Assembly: GCF_900187135.1 (NCBI RefSeq)
Contig: NZ_LT906443.1
Span: forward strand, 1,860,001-1,924,000
Source: Corynebacterium ulcerans
Lineage (GTDB): Bacteria; Actinomycetota; Actinomycetes; Mycobacteriales; Mycobacteriaceae
Length of the DNA stretch: 64,000 nt
Reading direction: 5' to 3'
Under the pieces are notes generated by a model that saw only the letters and a program-made list of their open reading frames with translations, had not been told where the DNA came from and searched no databases. The translations under genes were made by a program, and so were the position numbers. Below, in pieces: positions 1-7,165 of this stretch (the stretch's first letter is position 1; the number at the start of each line of letters is the position of its first letter).

Positions 1-2
1 AG

Positions 3-125
3 TTTATTGCTAATCCTGATCTCGTGCGCCGGTGGCAAGAAGGCATAGCATTGAATATTCCTGATCCGGATACCTTTTACGTGGGCGGGCCTCACGGCTA
101 TACCGATTATCCTTTTGTGGACTAA
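3..125 (+). CDS. C-terminal end of an Old Yellow Enzyme family alkene reductase (partial)
   Basis: Only the last 40 residues lie in the window; the gene begins upstream. The peptide starts FIANPDLVRRW and ends GPHGYTDYPFVD before TAA. The pattern FIANPDLV..., a Pro-Asp-Pro stretch and a closing GYTDYP is the hallmark C-terminus of FMN-dependent NADH:flavin oxidoreductases of the N-ethylmaleimide reductase type, which reduce activated C=C bonds. Family assignment is good. Substrate and physiological role cannot be told from this fragment. Confidence 0.75.
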   Translation, partial: FIANPDLVRRWQEGIALNIPDPDTFYVGGPHGYTDYPFVD

Positions 126-324
126 AAGCCGAGCTAACAAGGCGGAAATGTTATGTGGAGTTTTTCGATTTGCTAAAGATAGCATTGTGCACTAGCGTTA
201 TCGCTCGAAGTTTGAATGAGTCGAATTCGGCTCGTACTCAAGTTTCACCGAAGACCGTCGGTCAGCCTTAGGCTCGAAGGATTCCAAGAGATTGGAACGG
301 CCCACGCAGGAGACACTTAGAGTT

Positions 325-448
325 CACACTCCTTTCGGAGTATGTGCGCCCCCTGTGCTCTTGCACGGGGCTTTTTTATTGGCTAGCGCCGGTGAAAAGC
401 CTCGGCGGATCAGATACCCAAGAGATACAAGAGGAAGGAGGCGAAGTA
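325..448 (+). promoter_or_regulatory. L10-type ribosomal leader with attenuator before rplJ
   Basis: The 320-bp gap before rplJ holds two adjacent hairpins. The first is formed by CTCC/GGAG around a TTTC loop, with flanking CAC/GTG (about 325-346). The second, at 348-371, pairs GCCCC..GTGC with GCACGGGGC and is followed by six T residues, so it looks like an intrinsic terminator. A GGAAGGAGG ribosome site lies at 433-441. Autoregulation by L10(L12)4 binding to such a leader is established for bacterial rplJL operons. Its operation here is inferred. Confidence 0.65.
348..377 (+). terminator. Attenuator hairpin in the rplJ leader
   Basis: A GC-rich stem (GCCCC, two-base bulge, GTGC; loop TCTT; GCACGGGGC) runs directly into TTTTTT about 70 bases upstream of the rplJ start. 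It has the form of a rho-independent terminator but sits before the gene, so it is read as an attenuator. Confidence 0.6.
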
Positions 449-964
449 ATGGCAAACCCGAAGAACGTATCGTCGCTTGCAGAGCTCAAAGAGCGCTTTG
501 CAGATACCGACTCCATCGTTATCACCGAATACCGCGGACTGACTGTTGCTCAGATCACTGAGTTGCGTCGTACCCTCGGTGCGGATGTCCAGTACTCCGT
601 CGCCAAGAACACCCTGCTGAAGCTGGCTGCTAAGGAAGCTGGCGTCGAGGGCCTTGATGATCTCCTCTCCGGCCCGACCGCTATCGCCTTCATTAAGGGC
701 GAGGCTGTTGATGCCGCTAAGGCGATGAAGAAGTTCGCTTCTAACAACAAGGCATTCGTAGTCAAGGGTGGCTACATGGATGGCGATGCCCTGAACGCTG
801 ATCAGGTCAACGCTATCGCCGAGCTGGACAACCGCGAGACCACTCTTGCGAAGCTGGCAGGCGCCATGAAGGGCAACTTGGCAAAGGCCGCTGGCCTGTT
901 CAACGCTCCTGCTTCTCAGGTCGCACGCCTCGGCGCTGCGCTTCAGGAGAAGAAGGAAGCTTAG
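449..964 (+). CDS. rplJ: 50S ribosomal protein L10
   Basis: The product is 171 residues and begins [18 protein letters not shown]10 forms the base of the ribosomal stalk and holds the L7/L12 dimers that recruit translation GTPases. The ATG at 449 was chosen over an upstream in-frame ATG at 344. It follows a strong AGGAGG site at the right distance and matches the family N-terminus, and the upstream stretch lies in the leader hairpins. rplL follows 78 bases downstream in the same transcription unit. Confidence 0.97.
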   Translation: MANPKNVSSLAELKERFADTDSIVITEYRGLTVAQITELRRTLGADVQYSVAKNTLLKLAAKEAGVEGLDDLLSGPTAIAFIKGEAVDAAKAMKKFASNNKAFVVKGGYMDGDALNADQVNAIAELDNRETTLAKLAGAMKGNLAKAAGLFNAPASQVARLGAALQEKKEA

Positions 965-1042
965 GTCGCCGAACTCGGCACCTAAACAAAAACCACATAC
1001 TTTTGGGCTGGTGCACAGCCCGCAATCGAAAGGATTACCACT

Positions 1043-1426
1043 ATGGCTAAGCTCACCAAGGACGAGCTCATTGAGGCTTTCAAAGAGATGACCCTTATCG
1101 AGCTCTCTGAGTTCGTCAAGGAATTCGAAGAGGTCTTCGAAGTTACCGCTGCTGCTCCTGTTGCAGTTGCTGCTCCAGGCGCTGCTGGCGCTGAGGCTGC
1201 TGCTGAAGAGAAGACCGAGTTCGACGTCGTTCTCGAGGACGCTGGCGCTAAGAAGATCGGCGTGATCAAGGCTGTCCGCGAGATCGTTTCCGGCCTGGGT
1301 CTGAAGGAAGCTAAGGAGCTCGTTGAGTCCGCTCCTAAGGCAATCATCGAGGCTGCATCCAAGGATGACGCTGAGGCTGCTAAGGCTAAGCTCGAAGAGG
1401 CTGGCGCAAAGGTTACCCTCAAGTAA
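1043..1426 (+). CDS. rplL: 50S ribosomal protein L7/L12
   Basis: The product is 127 residues, the normal length. It has an N-terminal dimerisation helix (about 1-35), a flexible Ala-rich hinge (about 37-57) and a C-terminal factor-binding domain with the conserved EKTEFDVVL and [10 protein letters not shown] stretches. This stalk protein contacts EF-Tu, EF-G, IF2 and release factors. A GAAAGGA site precedes the ATG. A terminator hairpin 24 bases after the stop closes the rplJL unit. Confidence 0.97.
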   Translation: MAKLTKDELIEAFKEMTLIELSEFVKEFEEVFEVTAAAPVAVAAPGAAGAEAAAEEKTEFDVVLEDAGAKKIGVIKAVREIVSGLGLKEAKELVESAPKAIIEAASKDDAEAAKAKLEEAGAKVTLK

Positions 1427-1449
1427 TCTTTCGATTACTGAATACATCA

Positions 1450-1497
1450 CTCCCATTGGGATAAGCATGATGCTTTCCCAATGGGAGTTTTGTTTTT
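1450..1497 (+). terminator. Terminator of rplJ-rplL
   Basis: CTCCCATTGGGA (1450-1461) pairs with TCCCAATGGGAG (1476-1487) around a 14-base loop and is followed by TTTTGTTTTT. Confidence 0.93.
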
Positions 1498-1751
1498 CTA
1501 CTGTGTGATTGTTGGAGCGGCGATGCCTCTGTGGAAAGTGTGTCGGAACGTGGAGACGGCACTGGAAACAGCACTAACAGACGGTACGAAAGTGAAGTCA
1601 AAGAGGATTCTGCTATGGGGGAAGCTCCAATAGGGGCGGGAGGTTGCGCGCTTATTGCAAATGAACGCAATTCCCATTATGGTTAGGTCGTTCGGCTGAA
1701 CCTTACAGCTGAGGTAAAGAACTAAAAATGCCATATTTGTAAAGGAATTCC
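1498..1751 (+). other. Intergenic region carrying the promoter of the anchored-repeat operon
   Basis: No convincing gene is seen in the gap between the rplL terminator and the next start. The second half holds a likely promoter with an overlapping dyad (listed separately) and an AAAGGA ribosome site at 1740-1745 just before the GTG start. Confidence 0.6.
1654..1683 (+). promoter_or_regulatory. Candidate promoter with overlapping dyad operator
   Basis: TTGCAA (1655-1660) and TATGGT (1678-1683) are separated by 17 bases, which suits a -35/-10 pair. The dyad ATTGC-AAATGAAC-GCAAT (1654-1671) covers the -35 and half of the spacer. Its AAATGA core and size resemble Fur/Zur-type operators, which would fit a metal-type ABC system downstream. 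The repressor identity is a guess. Confidence 0.4.
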
Positions 1752-2705
1752 GTGTTCACTCGCCCTCTTCGCTCCTCACGTACTTCACGGATCGCGGCTG
1801 CTAGTGCGGTTGTTCTCGTCGGATTATCTGCTAGTTTTGCGCCGGCGGCGTGGGCGGAAGATCTAGAACTTGATTCTGGACATATTGACGCTTTTAACGT
1901 TACGGCTGAGGGGGGAAACCTTAAACTTAATCTTAAAGAGGACGTAACCGGTTCTCATGTGCTGCATGACCCTGATTCTGTGACGCTGCGCGTAAAAGAA
2001 GAGGCATGGACGGATAAGACGGCGCAGGTCCCCGAGGTAGGAACATCCGGTTATTATCTGCCGCAGACCCAAGACCCCAATCTTATTTGGCCTGGTTGGG
2101 ATACCAATGGTGTTCGTGCGGGTGGTTTTGGTGAAGTAGACATCAATTTTGTCAAGGTTTCTGGCCCCGGGCAGGTTTATGCTTTTCAAACAGGTTCTTT
2201 TGGCGGCAACACACCGATCTTGGCTGATAAAGGTTTTGAGGTAAGAAGCGGAGAGACCATTGTTCAGCAGGAACCGGCGCATGTGCACACCAACTGGGTG
2301 TTTACTGCGCCTGGTACCTACACCATGTGCGTGCAAGCAGCCGCAGATGGTGCAACGAGTAATGTCGCGCGTTACGTATGGAGCGTCGGTAACGGAGGCC
2401 CGAACACGGTAGCAAGCTGCGATGGTGAGGGAGAAGCCATTGCTGTATCAGCTCGTAGTGGCAACGACGACAAGGAGAGCCGCCCATCGAGTTCGTCTTC
2501 GAGCCGTTCTACTTCTAGCGCTACTACATCTTCAAAACCTACTTCTTCTAAGCCTGCATCGGCTGCATCTCCCGCAAAGCGTCAGTCTTTACCGGAGACC
2601 GGTCCTTCCTATATGACGGCGTCCTTCTTGGTTTTGGGTGTTGGTCTAGCGGTGTTCGGCGCTGGAACAGTTCGTTTGGTTAAGGCTGTTACCCGCAACA
2701 AATAG
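1752..2705 (+). CDS. LPETG-anchored surface protein with choice-of-anchor M (actinobacterial anchored-repeat) domain
   Basis: 317 residues from a GTG start after AAAGGA. The signal peptide covers about residues 1-35 and ends ...APAAWA. One anchor-repeat domain follows (about 36-230): it opens with LDSGHIDAFNV, includes a LPQTQDPNLIWPGW segment and ends with HVHTNWVFTAPGTYTM. A Ser/Thr/Pro-rich stalk (about 236-275) leads to the sortase signal LPETG (280-284), a hydrophobic segment and a basic tail. The protein should therefore be linked to peptidoglycan. This domain family is found beside a dedicated ABC transporter, as here. The ligand is unknown; the His-rich motif suggests metal or a metal complex (inference). 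The sortase is not in the window. Confidence 0.88.
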   Translation: MFTRPLRSSRTSRIAAASAVVLVGLSASFAPAAWAEDLELDSGHIDAFNVTAEGGNLKLNLKEDVTGSHVLHDPDSVTLRVKEEAWTDKTAQVPEVGTSGYYLPQTQDPNLIWPGWDTNGVRAGGFGEVDINFVKVSGPGQVYAFQTGSFGGNTPILADKGFEVRSGETIVQQEPAHVHTNWVFTAPGTYTMCVQAAADGATSNVARYVWSVGNGGPNTVASCDGEGEAIAVSARSGNDDKESRPSSSSSSRSTSSATTSSKPTSSKPASAASPAKRQSLPETGPSYMTASFLVLGVGLAVFGAGTVRLVKAVTRNK

Positions 2706-2714
2706 CCGCTGATC

Positions 2715-4340
2715 ATGTATTCAAAGACGATACTCAGCACCCGTCAACAACAGGCGGGGGTTGGAGCATTGATTGCTTGCGCGTTCTTTGCCACTGCGTG
2801 TGGAACGGACACAAAGGATCTTCCTAGCCGTGCCGACGGCATCACGGACGTTGTTGCATCTACGCAGATCGTGGCGGATATTGCGCGCAATGTAGCAGGC
2901 AACCGAGCTCGAGTCACTGCTCTCATGCCTCGGGGCGCAGACCCACATACGTATGAGCCTTCGCTTCGCGACGTCCGCAACGTGGCTAATGCGGACGTTA
3001 TCTTTACCAACGGCCTTCTTCTGGAACAACAATCTGTGCTGCGCGCCATTGATAATGCTGCGGTAAAGCCCGCTAAAGTTGTCGCTCTTGGCGAGCAATC
3101 TACCAAGCACGGTGCGCATTTGCTGCAGTTAGTCGAGGACGTCACCTTGGATTCTGTGTGGCTTGGCATGCGCGTAGAAGGCACGGGAACACAGCTGGGC
3201 GCAAACTCACATAGCGAGATAAACATACACGTCACTGGTGTTCATGGGGCAGACGGCGCTGAAGCACCGGGGGACGCTGCTGCGTATTTGACCACTGCTT
3301 TTGGCACACCCGAGGTGTACTTTAATTCGCGCGACGGCTTTCACCCTGAGCGCGGATACGAGGGCGATACGATCACTCTGCCCGCTGCTGCGCATACGCA
3401 TGTGAGTTGGGCCTTTAGCAAGCCTGGCGTGTACGTCATTGACATCGAGGCGGAATTGGTCACCGAGCGCGGTGCCCGCCCTATCCCGGTAGGCGCAAGT
3501 TCTATCACCATGGCTGTCGGCGTAAGTGCTAAGAGCGCACCCTCCGGTGCTTCTGCTACGGTGCTCGAACAAGGCCATCAGGATGTTTCTATCAATTTGA
3601 ATAACAAAAAAATTGAGATTCAAGGGGACGCTGCTGATGGTAAGGACATTGCGACCGTCTACGATGCTGCATCGACGGTCATAGAGGTCCCCAACAATAC
3701 GCTCCAAAAAATCCCGGCAGGTCCGCAGTTTCGTTTCCTGGGTACCCCTGGGGACGAGGTCTATGTTCTTCCGCAAGCCGTGTTGGGCAAACACGTGCAT
3801 GGGGAAGTAGACCCGCACCTGTGGCATGACGTGGATAACGTTATAGCATTTGTAAAAACAATAAGGGACGAGCTTATTGCTGCTGATCCGCAAGGTGCGC
3901 GCGAGTATACAACGAATGCAGACGCGTATATCGGCGAGCTAGGCAGGTTACATCAGGAAGTAACAGACACGATTGCGTCCATCCCAGAGGAACGCCGCCA
4001 CTTGGTGACCACTCATGATGGGTACTCCTATCTAGCCCACGCCTACGGGATTGATGTAGCTGGATTTGTTACTCCAAATCCAGGCGTCGAACCCTCTGCT
4101 CGTGACCTCATAGCTTTGACCAACACGCTGAAGAACCTCCATGTGCCAGCGGTGTTCTTGGAACCACAGTTGGCAGTCGCCTCCACGGACCTGCTGGAAA
4201 CAGCTAAGAGGCTCAACATCCGAGTCTGCCCCATCCGAGGAGACTCTTTTGATGAGGACGTAACTACCTACATTGACCTGATGCGGGCAAATGCAACAAG
4301 CCTGCAGCAATGCCTAGGGGTGCGCCGAGACACGTCTTAA
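2715..4340 (+). CDS. Anchored-repeat ABC transporter substrate-binding lipoprotein (cluster A-I metal type, split by an insert)
   Basis: 541 residues with a lipoprotein signal (FATAC, lipidated Cys29). The two lobes of a ZnuA/PsaA-like metal-binding protein are visible. Lobe 1 (about 43-130) has DPHTYEPS with His78. Lobe 2 (about 360-535) has DPHLWHD with His368, TTHDGYSYLA with His434 and the acidic SFDEDV near 511-516. These His/Asp positions match the metal ligands of the family. Between the lobes lies about 230 residues of anchor-repeat sequence, including HTHVSWAFSKPGVY (227-240) and then GHQDVSINLNN (288-297). The arrangement agrees with the anchored-repeat SBP family. It probably delivers a metal such as zinc or manganese to the ATPase/permease encoded at 5.5-7.2 kb. 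Confidence 0.85.
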   Translation: MYSKTILSTRQQQAGVGALIACAFFATACGTDTKDLPSRADGITDVVASTQIVADIARNVAGNRARVTALMPRGADPHTYEPSLRDVRNVANADVIFTNGLLLEQQSVLRAIDNAAVKPAKVVALGEQSTKHGAHLLQLVEDVTLDSVWLGMRVEGTGTQLGANSHSEINIHVTGVHGADGAEAPGDAAAYLTTAFGTPEVYFNSRDGFHPERGYEGDTITLPAAAHTHVSWAFSKPGVYVIDIEAELVTERGARPIPVGASSITMAVGVSAKSAPSGASATVLEQGHQDVSINLNNKKIEIQGDAADGKDIATVYDAASTVIEVPNNTLQKIPAGPQFRFLGTPGDEVYVLPQAVLGKHVHGEVDPHLWHDVDNVIAFVKTIRDELIAADPQGAREYTTNADAYIGELGRLHQEVTDTIASIPEERRHLVTTHDGYSYLAHAYGIDVAGFVTPNPGVEPSARDLIALTNTLKNLHVPAVFLEPQLAVASTDLLETAKRLNIRVCPIRGDSFDEDVTTYIDLMRANATSLQQCLGVRRDTS

Positions 4341-4431
4341 GCATTCAGCACCAGAAGAACTCATTCCATCTTTTATTAGAGCGAACGCCTTATGTTTTCT
4401 GAGGCATCCATCATTAATCGGAGCAAAACCA

Positions 4432-5490
4432 GTGTCTATCAATCTTAAACTTAGGGTCCCAGCTGCCTGCGTGAACAAGGCACGCGTCGGAGCGCTTGCA
4501 ACCAGTATGGCAATCGTGTCGAGCATTGCGGCACCAGCCGCCACTGTCGCTGCTATCGGTGCTGTCCATGTGGCACTCCCAGCAGTTGCTGTAGCACAGA
4601 CACAGGATGACCCATCGTTAGAACAGACAGTGACAGACGCTGAAGACGTGGTGACGCTCGGCACCCAAAAAGTATTCGACCATGGACATGCCGATCTAGG
4701 TCCTGTGGTGAACGCAGATTCTGGGGAAACCCGATTCTTGGTACGAGATGATTCGGAATTTCCGCCCAAGTGGCGTCACCTATCAGACACCGTTTTCCTT
4801 GTGGATGACAACGCTAAGCAAACTCTGCCCGAGGAATCGCAATCCTTTGAGTTCACAGGGGCAAAACCTGGCTCTCACGTATGGGTTATCCCGCAAAGTG
4901 AGGTGCACGGGGTGCCATGGTTGGGATGGAATACTCAAAACCCAACGCTGACCAAAACATCTGATCGTGGCATCACACTGGAATTTGCAGGACATGAGGG
5001 CGATGGACAATTCTCTTTATTCCTACAAAACGGCGGTTTTGCAGAACCCCAGGTGCTGTGGACATCAGCAAAAAACGAGTCCCAGCCAATGTGGGTGGAC
5101 CTGAATACCCACACACATGCTAACTGGGTGTTTACACAGCCAGGAGTGCACAAAGTGGCAGTCCGTGCACTCATTCCGCTTCTCGACGGCACAACCAAAG
5201 AGATCACCGAAGTACTCACCTTTGCAGTGGGCAAAGAATCTTTGGAGGAAGCAAAGTCCGCACAGTGGGATGGCGAGTTCCTCCCAAGCTCAACAAAGAG
5301 CGGGGAGAAGGGAGCGTCGGCAAGCACTAAAGCAAAGGACGCATCCGACGAGGACAACTCAAGCTCCGTGGCTGTATGGATCTTCATCGCGATGATTCTT
5401 ATCGCCCTGGGATTTGTGATAGCTGGGCTCCGTATGCGGGCATCGGCAAAGAAACGTAAAGAAACAGCTGCACAGAATGGGCAACGATGA
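4432..5490 (+). CDS. Membrane-anchored choice-of-anchor M domain protein
   Basis: 352 residues from a GTG start with a GGAG site upstream. An N-terminal signal/hydrophobic region (about 1-60) precedes one full anchor-repeat domain (about 75-265), from the GHADL segment through HVWVIPQSEVHGVPWLGW to HTHANWVFTQPGVHKV. A charged linker leads to a single C-terminal membrane helix (about 310-335) and a basic tail. No LPXTG motif is seen, so it is held in the membrane rather than sortase-linked. Its stop overlaps the ATPase start by four bases (ATGA), so it is translationally coupled to the transporter genes. Confidence 0.82.
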   Translation: MSINLKLRVPAACVNKARVGALATSMAIVSSIAAPAATVAAIGAVHVALPAVAVAQTQDDPSLEQTVTDAEDVVTLGTQKVFDHGHADLGPVVNADSGETRFLVRDDSEFPPKWRHLSDTVFLVDDNAKQTLPEESQSFEFTGAKPGSHVWVIPQSEVHGVPWLGWNTQNPTLTKTSDRGITLEFAGHEGDGQFSLFLQNGGFAEPQVLWTSAKNESQPMWVDLNTHTHANWVFTQPGVHKVAVRALIPLLDGTTKEITEVLTFAVGKESLEEAKSAQWDGEFLPSSTKSGEKGASASTKAKDASDEDNSSSVAVWIFIAMILIALGFVIAGLRMRASAKKRKETAAQNGQR

Positions 5491-6287
5491 GTAATGCTGC
5501 ACCCGTCATTGAAGTGCGCGGTCTAGGCGTGAGCTTAGGGGGGCGCACTGTCATGAAGGACATACATTTTGATGTGCGCGCAGGCGAATTTGTAGGCCTG
5601 ATCGGCCCCAATGGTGCCGGCAAAACCACCATGATGCGTGCGCTTTTGGGCCTCATACCAACAGATTCTGGGCATGTAACTATATCGGGCGCCCAGGGGC
5701 GCGGCGTGCGTAATCATGCGGGTTATGTGCCGCAGCGTCATGAATTTGCATGGGATTATCCCATCGACGTGCATGGACTTGTGATGAATGGGCGCACAGG
5801 CCTGATCGGTTGGTTCAAGCGCGCCGGGCAAAAGGACTTCGATGCGGTACACCGCGCGCTAGACATGGTGGGGATGACTCACCTAGCAGACCGGCCTATC
5901 GGTGAGCTCTCTGGTGGGCAGAAACAGCGAGTTCTTATCGCGCGTGCGCTTTCCATTGCTCCAAAGGTGCTCTTCCTTGACGAGCCCTTTACCGGGTTGG
6001 ATATGCCTTCCGCCGAATCCCTGCTGGAGCTATTCCATCGCTTGGCCAAAGAAGGCACCGCTATCGTGATGAGCACCCACAATTTGGTCGAAGCGGTGAG
6101 CTCCTGTGACCGCATTCTCCTTTTCAACGGCCAGATCGTTGCGGATGCAGCGCCGGAGGACCTGGAGCGACCAGAGCCATGGATCGAGACTTTCAGCGTG
6201 AGTGAGCACTCGCCTTTGCTTGTGTCTGTCGGTGCTTTACGTCGAGAGGACGCGCGCAGTGCGCAGAAAGGAGTGCCAGCGCCATGA
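5487..6287 (+). CDS. Anchored-repeat-type metal ABC transporter ATP-binding protein
   Basis: 266 residues. Walker A is GPNGAGKTT (about 38-46), the signature is LSGGQKQR, and Walker B is VLFLDEPFTGLD. The H-loop histidine is in MSTHN. It resembles ZnuC/MntB-type ATPases that power cluster A-I importers. The start overlaps the previous stop and the stop overlaps the permease start, so the genes form one tightly coupled operon. Confidence 0.92.
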   Translation: MSNAAPVIEVRGLGVSLGGRTVMKDIHFDVRAGEFVGLIGPNGAGKTTMMRALLGLIPTDSGHVTISGAQGRGVRNHAGYVPQRHEFAWDYPIDVHGLVMNGRTGLIGWFKRAGQKDFDAVHRALDMVGMTHLADRPIGELSGGQKQRVLIARALSIAPKVLFLDEPFTGLDMPSAESLLELFHRLAKEGTAIVMSTHNLVEAVSSCDRILLFNGQIVADAAPEDLERPEPWIETFSVSEHSPLLVSVGALRREDARSAQKGVPAP

Positions 6288-7165
6288 TTTCGCTCGTGGA
6301 GTTCTTCTCTGATTTGAGCAACCCTGCCCTGGCCTTCTTGCCTAAGGCCTTGCTGATCTCCGTGATCAGCTCGATTGTATGTGGGGTAGTGGGCACTCAT
6401 GTGGTGCTACGCGGTATGGCTTTTGTGGGTGATGCCGTGGCTCACGCGGTCTTTCCTGGTATTGCCATTGCCTTTGTCTTGCAAGGCTCAGTGCTTGTGG
6501 GAGGAGCGGTGGCCGGCGCGGTAGTAGCCCTGCTCATTGCGGTGTTTTCACAGCGGCGACGCGTAAAAGAGGACACGGTTATCGGCATTTTCTTTGCTGC
6601 AGCTTTTGCTTCCGGCGTGGTTTTTATCTCTCAAGTCGACGGATATACGGCATCACTGACCAGCTTTCTCTTCGGCTCTATCACCGGAGTATCCACGGAA
6701 GACATCATTCTTACTGCCGTTGTAGGGCTGGTTGTGATCGTGTTATTAGCTCTCCTTGCGCCGCAACTGACTGCGGTGACTTTGGATCGGGAGACCGCGC
6801 GTGCGATGAATCTGCCCACGATGCTTCTCGACGTCCTCCTGTATGTTGCAGTCACCGCAGCCGTGGTTATTTCTGTCCAAACGATCGGAAATATCTTGGT
6901 GCTTGCGTTGTTGGTCACTCCCGCAGCGACTGCTCGAATGTTGACAGACAAATTTAGTATTATGTCTGCGATTGCTGCAGGGGTTGGCACGTGCTCATCC
7001 CTGGTCGGCGTATATCTTTCATGGGCCTTGGATCTCCCCACAGGGGCGACCATCGTGCTCGTGGCCACAGTCTTTTTCCTGCTTTCGTGGTGTCTTTCAC
7101 CTCGCCACGGATTGTTCAAACGCCGCACTTCGGCAGACAACTCACAAGGAGCCGTTCTCTCATGA
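6284..7165 (+). CDS. Anchored-repeat-type metal ABC transporter permease (ABC-3 family)
   Basis: 293 residues, almost wholly hydrophobic, with about eight or nine membrane segments. It has family features such as GTHVVLRGMAFVGDAVAHAVFPG near residues 39-62 (the DA.AHAVFPG pattern of ZnuB/MntC-type permeases) and a later LLVTPAATARML. It forms the channel fed by the split binding lipoprotein. Starts and stops overlap neighbouring genes by four bases on both sides. Confidence 0.92.
   Translation: MISLVEFFSDLSNPALAFLPKALLISVISSIVCGVVGTHVVLRGMAFVGDAVAHAVFPGIAIAFVLQGSVLVGGAVAGAVVALLIAVFSQRRRVKEDTVIGIFFAAAFASGVVFISQVDGYTASLTSFLFGSITGVSTEDIILTAVVGLVVIVLLALLAPQLTAVTLDRETARAMNLPTMLLDVLLYVAVTAAVVISVQTIGNILVLALLVTPAATARMLTDKFSIMSAIAAGVGTCSSLVGVYLSWALDLPTGATIVLVATVFFLLSWCLSPRHGLFKRRTSADNSQGAVLS

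Noticed and set aside
410..1468. 352-residue open frame on the minus strand
   Set aside because: It is antisense to rplJ, rplL and part of the rplL terminator.
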